Shown: one piece after another, positions 45,391 through 53,227 of the stretch
Position numbering within the stretch: position 1 is the stretch's first letter
Layout of the letters: each line of letters begins with the position of its first letter
Assembly (NCBI RefSeq): GCF_012295525.1
Contig: NZ_CP051167.1
Coordinates: 2,232,001 to 2,296,000, forward strand
Length of the DNA: 64,000 nucleotides
Source: Oxynema aestuarii AP17
Lineage (GTDB): Bacteria > Cyanobacteriota > Cyanobacteriia > Cyanobacteriales > Laspinemataceae
Reading direction: 5' to 3'
Position numbers and translations under genes: made by a program
Notes under the pieces: model-generated
The model's database searches: none
Seen by the model: only the letters and a program-made list of their open reading frames with translations
What the model was told of the DNA's origin: nothing

Positions 45391-48222
45391 ATGAGAATTT
45401 TACTGGTCGAGGATGACGAACCGATTGCCGAAGCACTCGTAGCCAACTTAAGCGAGCAAAACTACGTGGTGGATGTGGCGACCGATGGCGAAGTCGGTTG
45501 GAATCTCATAGAAGCGTGTGCCTACGATTTAATTCTGCTCGATTTGATGTTGCCGAAAGTCGATGGTATTACTTTATGCCACCGCTTGCGCGCCGAGGGC
45601 TATCAAATGCCCATTCTGTTAGTAACCGCTAAAGATTCCACCGAAGATAAAGTCAAAGGCTTGGATGCGGGGGCCGACGACTACATGGTCAAACCGTTTA
45701 AAGTGGCGGAATTGACCGCCCGGATTCGCGCCTTGTTGCGTCGGGGAAACTCGCCATTACCTCCGGTCCTCGAATGGGGTCAGTTGCAGCTCAACCCGAG
45801 TACCTGCGAGGTGCATTTTGGGGGCAAGCCCGTCACGCTCACCCCCACGGAATATCGCTTATTGGAATTATTTTTACGTAATAGTAACCGAGTCTACAGC
45901 CGCAGCGCGATTTTAGATCATTTATGGTCCTTTGAAGAACCTCCGGCAGAAGATACGATCCGCGCTCATATCAAGGGATTGCGCCAGAAGTTAAAAGCGG
46001 TCGGGGCTCCGGCAGATTTGATCGAGACCGTGTACGGGTTGGGGTATCGCCTCAAAGCCTTGCCGACGGGGGCTCCAGGCCCGAGGGCGATCGATGTCTT
46101 AGTCGCCGGGTTGGATGGAGAATTGGTCGAACAATTGCGCCAGCGCCTGTCCGAGGTCGAAATTTGCAGCGTGCAGACCGGAGAAGAGACCTTAGAACAA
46201 TTGGGGGCAAAACGTTGGTCTTTGTTGACGATCGCCCATCGCTTGAGCAACCCGGCGGCGGTCGAAGTTCTCAGACAGGCGGGAACTAAAGGACTGACGG
46301 ACAATTTGCCGATCGTTTACTGCGTTCCCGACGGTACCGATACCGAGGCGATCGCCGCCACCGGGAAAAAAAGGAAAACGAAGGCCAAAAAAGGCGAACG
46401 GCGCAAGACAAAGGGGGGATCGGAGGCGATCGCCTTCGTCGGCGATCCGGTTGACGGCGAAACCTTAGTGCGCCAGATCGCCGATACCCTCCAACTGTCT
46501 TTAAACGATCCCCCCAGCCTCACCGAAGCCCAAAAACAACAAACCCAAGCCGCCGTCGCCAAAGTGTGGGAACGCTTTAAAGACCGGATCTGCGATCGCG
46601 TCACCATCGTCGAACAAGCGGCGATCGCCCTCAAAAAAGGCCACCTCGACAACGAACTACGCCAAAGCGCCCACCACGAAGCCCACAAACTGGTCGGATC
46701 TTTAGGAACCTTCGGCTTTAACGAAGGATCTCAACTCGCCCGCCAAGTCGAACAATTGTTAGATTGTGCCGAGGTTCCCGAAGAAAAAGCCCTCTATTTC
46801 GCCGATTTAGTCGTGCAGTTGCGCGCCGAAATCGACGACAAACGCCGGGACGAAGACCGCAATCACAAGGGATCCCAAGACGAACGCCCGCTTCTGCTCG
46901 TCGTCGATGACGATCGCGAACTGAGCGAACCGATCGCCCAAGAAGCCGGACGCTGGGGGATGAAAGTCTTGGTCGCCCGCCAAGTCGCACAAGCGCGCGA
47001 GGCGATCGCCCGCCGCCGCCCGGATGTAGTTCTCTTGGACATCTCCTTACCCGTCGATCCCGGCGGCGCCTCCGATAACGGAGCGACACCGGAAGCGTTA
47101 GAGGCGATCCCCCTGGAGACGGACTGCACCAACGAAGAAGACCGCAAGCAAGAAGGCTTAAAACTCCTCGAAGAACTCACCAACCGCACTCCCCCCGTCC
47201 CCGTCCTCGTCTCCACCGTACACGGTAGCGTCGAAGACCGCCTCGAAGTCGCCCGTCTCGGCGGACGCGCCTTTTTAGAAAAACCCGTTCCTCCCTCCCA
47301 GGTGATGGAAGCGGTCACCCAAGTGTTGCAGCGCACCCACACCACCGAAGCCCAAGTCATGGTCGTCGATGACGACCCACAAATCTTGACCCTCTTGCGA
47401 ACCTTCCTCGAACCGTGGGGAATGCGCCTCATCACCCTTTCCGACCCCCAGCGCTTCTGGGATACCTTGGAACTGTCCACCCCGGATTTGATCGTTTTAG
47501 ATGTCGAAATGCCCCACATGAGCGGCATCGAACTGTGTCAGGTGGTTCGCAACGATCCGCGATGGAGCGGTCTACCGGTCCTCTTTTTAACGGGCCATAC
47601 CGACCCGGAAACGGTCCATCAAGTCTTTGCCTCCGGCGCCGACGACTACGTGAGCAAGCCGATCGTCGGCCCCGAGTTAGTCACCCGGATCGTCAACCGT
47701 CTCGAACGCACCCAACTGTTACGCAATATGGCGGAAACCGACGCCCTCACCGGAGTAGCCAACCGCCGCAAATCTACTCAGGAGTTGGGCAAGTACCTGC
47801 ATCAAGCGGAACGCCACGACCGACCGCTTTGTTTGGCTATTTTAGATTTGGATCGCTTCAAACAAGTTAACGATCGCTACGGACACGCCACCGGAGATGC
47901 GGTTCTGCGACAATTCGGCAAACTCCTATTACGTACCTTCCGCAGCGAGGATGTGGTCGCACGCTGGGGCGGGGAAGAGTTTATCGTCGGTATGTACGGC
48001 ATGACCAAGCACGAAGGGCTCAAGCGCTTAAATCAGGTGTTGCAGATGGTCAACCACGATTTATCCGTCGGCCCGCCAGAAGATCGATTCTACGTTACTT
48101 TCAGTGCCGGGATTTCCGAATATCCGGAAGACGGCAAGGATATTCAATCTCTCTATCGCACGGCAGATAAGGCATTGTATCAAGCCAAGGATCGGGGACG
48201 TAATTGCGTGTTGGCTTATTGA
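45391..48222 (+). CDS. Multidomain response regulator: REC, OmpR-type DNA-binding, degenerate REC, HPt, REC, REC, GGDEF
   Basis: The ATG at 45391 (MRILLVEDDEPIAEALVANL) gives 943 residues; the open frame starts 6 codons earlier at GTG. Domains in order are: REC1 (1-115, LILLDLMLP); winged helix (126-223, TPTEYRLLELFLRN, then ETVYGLGYRLK); a receiver-like segment without a clear phospho-Asp (235-350), broken by a Lys/Arg-rich insert; HPt (380-470, phospho-His in HKLVGSLGTFG, about 430). REC2 (500-640, VVLLDISLP) has a long insert after the phospho-Asp. REC3 (656-770, LIVLDVEMP) is followed by GGDEF (783-943) with GGEEF at about 859. RSED five residues before GGEEF is a product-inhibition site. 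The protein thus joins a phosphorelay, DNA binding and c-di-GMP synthesis. Confidence 0.93.
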   Translation: MRILLVEDDEPIAEALVANLSEQNYVVDVATDGEVGWNLIEACAYDLILLDLMLPKVDGITLCHRLRAEGYQMPILLVTAKDSTEDKVKGLDAGADDYMVKPFKVAELTARIRALLRRGNSPLPPVLEWGQLQLNPSTCEVHFGGKPVTLTPTEYRLLELFLRNSNRVYSRSAILDHLWSFEEPPAEDTIRAHIKGLRQKLKAVGAPADLIETVYGLGYRLKALPTGAPGPRAIDVLVAGLDGELVEQLRQRLSEVEICSVQTGEETLEQLGAKRWSLLTIAHRLSNPAAVEVLRQAGTKGLTDNLPIVYCVPDGTDTEAIAATGKKRKTKAKKGERRKTKGGSEAIAFVGDPVDGETLVRQIADTLQLSLNDPPSLTEAQKQQTQAAVAKVWERFKDRICDRVTIVEQAAIALKKGHLDNELRQSAHHEAHKLVGSLGTFGFNEGSQLARQVEQLLDCAEVPEEKALYFADLVVQLRAEIDDKRRDEDRNHKGSQDERPLLLVVDDDRELSEPIAQEAGRWGMKVLVARQVAQAREAIARRRPDVVLLDISLPVDPGGASDNGATPEALEAIPLETDCTNEEDRKQEGLKLLEELTNRTPPVPVLVSTVHGSVEDRLEVARLGGRAFLEKPVPPSQVMEAVTQVLQRTHTTEAQVMVVDDDPQILTLLRTFLEPWGMRLITLSDPQRFWDTLELSTPDLIVLDVEMPHMSGIELCQVVRNDPRWSGLPVLFLTGHTDPETVHQVFASGADDYVSKPIVGPELVTRIVNRLERTQLLRNMAETDALTGVANRRKSTQELGKYLHQAERHDRPLCLAILDLDRFKQVNDRYGHATGDAVLRQFGKLLLRTFRSEDVVARWGGEEFIVGMYGMTKHEGLKRLNQVLQMVNHDLSVGPPEDRFYVTFSAGISEYPEDGKDIQSLYRTADKALYQAKDRGRNCVLAY

Positions 48223-48234
48223 GGGGTTGAGCGG

Positions 48235-49050
48235 TCACACTTCCAGTTCGACCGAGACCGGGAAGTGATCCGAGGGCCAGATCCCGTGGGGGCGATCGCG
48301 GTTGACGCGGACGCCGTGGCATTTGAAGCGGCGATCGCAGTACAGGGTATCGATCGCCGCAAAAGGGCGGTCGCGAAAGTCGTGGAAGGTCAGTTGTTCT
48401 TCCGGACTCAGGGCGGCGATCGCGTCTTCCAAATGGATGCCGTTGGCGAGGGGTTGGCCCAAGATCTGGCGCGGTCGGCTGTGGGCCTCGTCGTTAAAGT
48501 CTCCCGCGACGATCGCCCGCACCCGTTCCGGGGAGAGTTGGGCGAGGCGATCGGCAATTAAGCGGGCGCCTCGTTCCCGGGCGATCGCGCTGCGGTAGTC
48601 GAGATGGGTGTTAAAAATGGCGATCCGGCTTGGTTCTCCCTTCGCGATCGCCCCGTCCCCCTCGGCGGCTTGGAACAGACCCCAGGTCGTGAGGCGCGGT
48701 AGGGGATTTTGCCACTCGGGGGAGACGCTGCCGGGAATGTCCGGGGTTTCGCTCAACCAAAAATCGCCGTGTTCGATACAATGTAGCCGCGATCGCCGAT
48801 AGAGGATCGCACAACATTCCCCCGTCCCGGAGCCGTCGCGATCGCGCCCGATACTCTCGTACTCCGGCAATAAGCGATGCAGGTCGTGGCGCTGGGACGG
48901 GAGCAATTCTTGAGTGGCGATCGCGTCCGGTGCTTCCCTTAAAATCAATTCCGCCACGACCTCCCGCCGCCGACTCCAGGCGCAATTCCCCGGATCCGGT
49001 TTGTCGTAGCGCAGGTTAAACGTCGCAATTTTAAGGATCGTCGCTGCCAT
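48235..49050 (-). CDS. Endonuclease/exonuclease/phosphatase (EEP) family protein
   Basis: The 271-residue protein has the EEP fold. LKIATFNLRYD carries the metal-binding Asn, and DAIATQELLPSQ the catalytic Glu. FNTHLDYRSAIARERGARLI has the His. IVAGDFNDEA, FAAIDTLYC and the C-terminal GIWPSDHFPVSVEL complete the set with the catalytic Asp-His. The family cuts nucleic acids, inositol phosphates or sphingomyelin; the substrate is not evident. No signal peptide is seen. It is convergent with the response-regulator gene (12 bp) and marks the left border of the AT-rich island. Confidence 0.9.
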   Translation of the reverse strand: MAATILKIATFNLRYDKPDPGNCAWSRRREVVAELILREAPDAIATQELLPSQRHDLHRLLPEYESIGRDRDGSGTGECCAILYRRSRLHCIEHGDFWLSETPDIPGSVSPEWQNPLPRLTTWGLFQAAEGDGAIAKGEPSRIAIFNTHLDYRSAIARERGARLIADRLAQLSPERVRAIVAGDFNDEAHSRPRQILGQPLANGIHLEDAIAALSPEEQLTFHDFRDRPFAAIDTLYCDRRFKCHGVRVNRDRPHGIWPSDHFPVSVELEV

Positions 49051-49255
49051 GAAGATCTACAACTTTAGGCTGTTTTGTACTACTTTTATAATACTGCCGT
49101 GTAGGCTGCTAATCGGTAAGGGGAAGAGAGCAGACTGTTACAAAAAAATTTTGATTTCAATTTCCCGAGCTAGTCATCCTAGCCGAGTTGTAAAATCTAT
49201 TCAGAAATAGGATTTTGAGCAATATAGCAATCGTCAATGATTTGTAACTCAACTA

Positions 49256-49933
49256 GGGCGTGTCATCAATTATGTAGGTTCACAAAAGTGACCGAACGTG
49301 GAGGAAAGCGCCTGCGGAAAATTAAGCCAGCCAAATCACGGATGCAGCGAGGTAAATGCCACCCAGGAAGTTCACCGAGCCCTTGTCATAGCGAGTGGCA
49401 ATCCCTCGATGCTGTTTGAGCTTGGCAAAGAAGTTTTCCACCAGATGTCGGGTTCCAGACAAACATCGATCGTAATCGTGGGCTTCTTTTCGATTCTTTT
49501 TCGAGGGAATGACAACTTCAATCCCTCGCTCGCGCAACGGTTGTCTGGCTCGTTCGTTGGCATCGTAAGCTTTATCCGCTAGCAGTGCCTGGACTTCCAC
49601 TGACGGCAGTAACTGATCGGCAGCGACGAGATCGCTGGCTTGACCGGGACTTAAAAAAAAGATATGGGATTCCCCAAAGCGTTCGGGAAGATCTCGCCAA
49701 GGAATCCCTGCTCGAAAGCGATACAACACAGCTTCGACGAATAAACGGTTATCTTTAGCTGTGACCCCAACTGTACCCGGACGACCCGGAAGCAGGTGTT
49801 TGATGGGTTGCCATTGGTCGTCTCGTAAAGCCTAACGCCGTTTCATCCCGGTTTTGAGCTATCTTGAGCGAACGGGCAGCAGGCTACACACTTTTCACTA
49901 TTTTTGTCAATTCCCTTAATTGATGACAGACCC
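49256..49933 (-). mobile_element. Decayed IS5-family-type insertion sequence
   Basis: The 678-bp element has imperfect terminal inverted repeats: GGGCGTGTCATCAATTA on the left and GGGTCTGTCATCAATTA (read inward on the minus strand) on the right, 15 of 17 identical. TA flanks both ends (49254-49255, 49934-49935), consistent with a 2-bp target duplication. It encloses a broken transposase gene on the minus strand. It is shorter than an intact element because of an internal deletion. Confidence 0.85.
49322..49846 (-). pseudogene. IS5-type transposase remnant (premature stop and internal deletion)
   Basis: The reading frame begins at ATG 49844-49846 as MKRR, then an in-frame TAG (49832-49834), then [20 protein letters not shown], which is the transposase N-terminus. 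It runs to [10 protein letters not shown], where sequence jumps to [19 protein letters not shown]. The part that normally holds the first Asp of the DDE site is missing, about 80 codons by comparison with intact relatives. The C-terminal part is well kept: [27 protein letters not shown] and [20 protein letters not shown]. The remaining frame is open, but a functional enzyme is not possible. Confidence 0.88.
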
Positions 49934-49935
49934 TA

Positions 49936-49970
49936 GGGAGTAAGATGCTCCCACTCTAAAGGATTTCATG
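49936..49970. repeat. Palindromic repeat GGGAG(C/T)AAGATGCTCCC type, copy 2
   Basis: GGGAGTAAGATGCTCCCACTC, here 21 nt counted as a GGGAGTAAGATGCTCCC hairpin plus ACTC, is followed by TAAAGGATTTCA. It matches the copy at 34,206. It abuts the right end of the decayed insertion sequence. Confidence 0.65.
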
Positions 49971-49988
49971 TGGGTCGCCCTGATTCAA

Positions 49989-50187
49989 CTAATTTAGGAA
50001 TGCTATAGGATTTTTATCATTATCGTATTTTTCAATAAATTCACTCAGACGGTCATTCCCGTATAAGTATAAATCCATCAATCCAGTAACTAGCTTAATC
50101 TTATGGAAAAGGGCGATAAAATCCTACCCTTGCTCATCAATAATTTTGGATATTGGCTCCGCAATTGGAGGGGTAAAAATTAATTTT
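49989..50187 (-). pseudogene. Decayed coding fragment of unknown origin
   Basis: One minus-strand frame reads LIFTPPIAEPISKIIDEQG, then a TAG, then DFIALFHKIKLVTGLMDLYL, YGNDRLSEFIEKYD and NDKNPIAFLN before a stop at 49989. The residue pattern looks protein-like on both sides of the single internal stop, and a TAA closes the frame upstream. I do not recognise the family. It lies between the insertion-sequence remnant and the HEPN gene. Confidence 0.35.
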
Positions 50188-50239
50188 TACAATCAAAAAT
50201 CTAATTATTATTTATAATAACATGCTAATGCTAAGAATC

Positions 50240-50989
50240 TTATAAAATTACATGAATATTTTCCACAATATTTTCAATAAAATCAACTGAACTTATAACT
50301 GAATTAGGATTAATTGGCCACCTATCTCCAATATTGTAGGTTGGATCGATATCAGCTTCATGAGCAATTTTATTTCTACGATCAACAATAGAAGCTAAAT
50401 TTTGTTTTATATCTCTTGGAGATCTAGCAACTCTCTGACTTATTTCATTCCATAACTCTTTACCTGAAATCAGCCTAATCGCTTCAGAAATTTTGTCTGG
50501 ATGCTGAAAACTTTTGTATCCTAGATATACTCGAATTTCATCTTCCAACCAAGAAATATCATTAAGTTTATTATTAATTAAGGTAGATAAGACTGGGATT
50601 AGAGATGAAATATTATGAGAACTTTGTAAAAATGTATCACCATAATTTTGTCGTATTTGATCTTCCAGCCAGGAAGTAATACCTAGAGCCATACTACGCT
50701 CTTGACGTGCATTTCCTAAAGACACTTTAAAACGAGAAAAAGATGATTGAGATTGATTTCGAGAAGGATTGGGTTCGGGGCGTTGTCCTCGATAAATTTC
50801 CAACATTCCTAGAGTCACAACTTCATGAATATAGTAATCTAGAGCGCTCACAGCTAATACTAAAGAAGCTCTCAATAAATCTGATAAATCTAAAATCTGA
50901 GTAGATTGGGCTTGAAGAGAGTTATAAAGAGCAATCAGGTCTCTAACACGACCTATACTAATTTTAAACTGGTCAAGTGCTGACTGCAT
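50240..50989 (-). CDS. HEPN-domain protein (RiboL-PSP-HEPN-like), putative ribonuclease
   Basis: The 249-residue all-helical protein has the marks of a HEPN nuclease. An N-terminal helix LLRASLVLAVSALDYYIHEV resembles RiboL-PSP/MAE-type HEPN proteins. Near the C-terminus, IVDRRNKIAHEADIDP contains the RX4H ribonuclease motif (Arg205-x4-His210). A duplicated phrase ITSWLEDQIRQNYG/DISWLEDEIRVYLG (about 104-118 and 144-158) suggests an internal helical repeat. HEPN proteins of this kind are RNases in toxin-antitoxin and phage-defence systems. Its start lies inside the end of the ParA-like gene (17-nt overlap), so the two are translationally coupled. DNA here is AT-rich and lacks HIP1, unlike the rest of the window. 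Confidence 0.85.
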   Translation of the reverse strand: MQSALDQFKISIGRVRDLIALYNSLQAQSTQILDLSDLLRASLVLAVSALDYYIHEVVTLGMLEIYRGQRPEPNPSRNQSQSSFSRFKVSLGNARQERSMALGITSWLEDQIRQNYGDTFLQSSHNISSLIPVLSTLINNKLNDISWLEDEIRVYLGYKSFQHPDKISEAIRLISGKELWNEISQRVARSPRDIKQNLASIVDRRNKIAHEADIDPTYNIGDRWPINPNSVISSVDFIENIVENIHVIL

Positions 50990-52034
50990 ATTGAGTGGTT
51001 AGGTTAATCACTTTATCTGCTAAATTAGAAAATGTTTTTTCAAAGTCTTTCTGTTTGTTTTGATTTTGCTGTAAAACTTTACCAGTTTGTCCTAATTGTT
51101 CAGGAGTTAAAGCGTAAATGGGAGTTCTATGTTCTTGAGAAAGAGCGATTAAACTATTAAAATTCTGAATTTTTGTCAAACAAAACGTTTCGTCAATACC
51201 CTGGTTTGAATATCCAACATCAGGTAGCATCATATTATTTTTTTCTAATACAGGTACTAATTTTTGCGATACATCCTGCTCGATCTTTTGGATCCAAATT
51301 TCAAAAGCCGCAGTTTCTTTACCTCGTATAATTCTAAAATTTTGAATAATAGTCCCTAAAAATTTTAATCTAACATCAGGAAATGGATAAGTTGCTTCCC
51401 TTAAAATTGTCATTGAACTAGCCGTTTTCGCCCATTTATACCATCGTGGTAAAATATTAGTTAAAGAATCAATTGCCATAAGAGAGAAAAAATCAGCCGT
51501 TGTAGGAACTATAAAAAAATGACTAGTCATTAAAAGATTTTGATTCAGAGAACCCAAACTAGGACTCATATCAATCAAAATATAATCAGCATTAAGCTGT
51601 TTCGCTGTTTTATCGAGTAGATCCGTTATAGATCCAGGCAAATTCTTCAGAGCTTGAATTGAACCACTGAGTTCTTGTGCAATACCTAGGGTCACTTCAT
51701 ATTCAGCCAAGCCAACACTCCCTGGGAGCAAAAATAAATTTTTTTGACCTTCGACTTGAATGCAATCCACAGCCTCAATCATCCTGGGTTGTGATTCAAA
51801 AGCAGGAGCCAAGCCAGTTTTTATATTAAATTTCGTGTCATAAATGTTTTGTATTCTACTTTCATCCTCTTCAGTTCCTTCTCCTAAAGCTATTCCGGTA
51901 AGATTGCATTGGGGATCGGTATCCACTAAAATAACGGTTTTACCCTTGGAAGCAAGCATCCAACCTAAGTTAAAAACAGTGGTTGTTTTACTAACGCCAC
52001 CTTTGTGATTGAAAAGAGCAATTTTATGAACCAC
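50973..52034 (-). CDS. ParA/Soj-like AAA ATPase (AAA_31)
   Basis: The 353-residue protein begins at GTG 52032-52034. It has the deviant Walker A KGGVSKTTT (residues 11-19, signature Lys11), DTDPQCNLTGIAL (A') and YILIDMSPSLGSLNQNLL (Walker B). TTADFFSLMAIDSL and the later helical part are also as in ParA-family proteins. The C-terminal 120 residues are longer than in plasmid ParA and end in a Gln/Lys-rich coil (LQQNQNKQKDFEKTF). No parB gene follows. Instead the next gene, overlapping by 17 nt, encodes a HEPN protein. I infer that the ATPase controls or senses for the HEPN effector rather than partitioning DNA. Confidence 0.9.
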   Translation of the reverse strand: MVHKIALFNHKGGVSKTTTVFNLGWMLASKGKTVILVDTDPQCNLTGIALGEGTEEDESRIQNIYDTKFNIKTGLAPAFESQPRMIEAVDCIQVEGQKNLFLLPGSVGLAEYEVTLGIAQELSGSIQALKNLPGSITDLLDKTAKQLNADYILIDMSPSLGSLNQNLLMTSHFFIVPTTADFFSLMAIDSLTNILPRWYKWAKTASSMTILREATYPFPDVRLKFLGTIIQNFRIIRGKETAAFEIWIQKIEQDVSQKLVPVLEKNNMMLPDVGYSNQGIDETFCLTKIQNFNSLIALSQEHRTPIYALTPEQLGQTGKVLQQNQNKQKDFEKTFSNLADKVINLTTQYAVST

Positions 52035-52057
52035 GATTGATATCCCTTGATAATTCG

Positions 52058-52086
52058 TTGAATTATTTTTTGAATTATATATTCAA
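52058..52086. promoter_or_regulatory. Candidate operator upstream of the ParA-HEPN operon
   Basis: TTGAATTAT occurs twice (52058-52066 and 52070-52078). The second copy is the left half of the inverted repeat TTGAAT-TATAT-ATTCAA (52070-52086). It lies 24-52 bp upstream of the ParA-like GTG start, where an autoregulatory site would be expected. Confidence 0.45.
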
Positions 52087-52140
52087 GACATAAAAATAAC
52101 AAATATTTAATTTATAGTATGGCAACTCTCAATCGAGTAA

Positions 52141-52257
52141 CGAAGTAAATTGGCTCGATGGATTACCGCGCAACATGGGGAATCACAGGTGGGGATTGTA
52201 CCTGATGATTTGCTAAAATATCCCTCTTCTGTCACTTTAGAAAAACCCTTGTCTTGA
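52141..52257 (+). pseudogene. Short coding fragment, possible gene remnant
   Basis: A plus-strand frame reads SKLARWITAQHGESQVGIV, then PDDLLKYPSSVTLEKPLS and TGA at 52255-52257, with a TAA just upstream and no start codon. It looks like the end of a lost gene. No family is recognised. It lies upstream of the ParA-HEPN operon near the right edge of the AT-rich island. The rest of 52,035-52,434 shows no gene. Confidence 0.25.
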
Positions 52258-52434
52258 CTTAATTCTAGAACCCTTACAGGGTCGGAGATCGCGACGGATT
52301 CCTAATAGAAACTCAAAAACAGGGTCAGAGCCGTCTGGATCTCTCCTGATAAGGGATACGCCGATCGCTATCTCCGACAATGAGAGAAGAGGGATAGATC
52401 TCTTTCATTATAAAAAACTCTCAGACTACAATCT

Positions 52435-53142
52435 TTATTGTACCTCGTAAGCTGCCGCAACGATAGATAAGGCGACCGCCGGGGCAGTGACGGCGCGCAG
52501 GATGCGACGACCCAGGGACACGGGTTGAAACCCGGCGCCGATCGCCCGTTCCACCTCCGCAGGCGTCCAGCCGCCCTCGGGTCCGGTGGCGATCGCCACC
52601 GCTTCCCCGGAACTAACGCGCAGACTCTCGCACAAGTGCGGCACGTCGTCCCCCCGCGCCACGCAGAGATAACGGCGGGCCTCCCCCACCGCAGCAATCG
52701 CCGCGTCCCACGGCACGGGATCGAGCAAGTCCGGTACGATCTGCCGTTCCGACTGTTCGGCAGCTTCTTTGACGATCCGCCGCCAACGCTCCAACTTCTG
52801 CCGACTCGGACGCAACAACGTGCGATCGCTCGTCACCGGGGCGATCGTCGTCACCCCTAACTCCGTGGTCTGTCGCACGATCTCGTCAAAACCACTCTTC
52901 GGCAACCCGACGATCGCCGTTACCGCGATCGGCAATTCCGTAGACACCGCCAGTTCTTCGAGTAACTCCGCTTGGGCTTCGGCGCACAACTGCGCCAGCC
53001 ACCAGCGACCGCCCCCGTCAATCGCGATAAAGCGATCGCCCCCGTGCAAGCGCAACACTCGGTATAAATAATGACTTTGCTCGCGATCGAGGCGGACCCT
53101 ACCCCCGTCGATTTGCGAGGGGTCGATAACCACTCGTTGCAT
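52435..53142 (-). CDS. rsmE: 16S rRNA (uracil-1498-N3)-methyltransferase RsmE
   Basis: RsmE is a SPOUT-class methyltransferase acting on 16S rRNA. The 235-residue protein has an N-terminal PUA-like part (EQSHYLYRVLRLHGGDRFIA) and the SPOUT domain. Its signature blocks are TTELGVTTIAPVTSDR, KEAAEQSERQIVPD, IATGPEGGWTPAEVERA and SLGRRILRAVTAP, with the knotted SAM site in the last two. Length is normal. sir lies upstream on the same strand with 85 bp between. The gene marks the right border of the AT-rich island. Confidence 0.96.
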   Translation of the reverse strand: MQRVVIDPSQIDGGRVRLDREQSHYLYRVLRLHGGDRFIAIDGGGRWWLAQLCAEAQAELLEELAVSTELPIAVTAIVGLPKSGFDEIVRQTTELGVTTIAPVTSDRTLLRPSRQKLERWRRIVKEAAEQSERQIVPDLLDPVPWDAAIAAVGEARRYLCVARGDDVPHLCESLRVSSGEAVAIATGPEGGWTPAEVERAIGAGFQPVSLGRRILRAVTAPAVALSIVAAAYEVQ

Positions 53143-53227
53143 AGATCCAAAACTTACTTAGTTCAAACGGGCCTCGGACCCGGCGGGCGCGATTCTGGGA
53201 AGCAGAATCGCGCTAACCTTTAGAGAA

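Noticed and set aside
50973-52034. Plasmid partition locus (parA-parB)
   Set aside because: No parB-like gene or array of parS-type sites follows; the overlapping partner is a HEPN protein and the surrounding genes are chromosomal.
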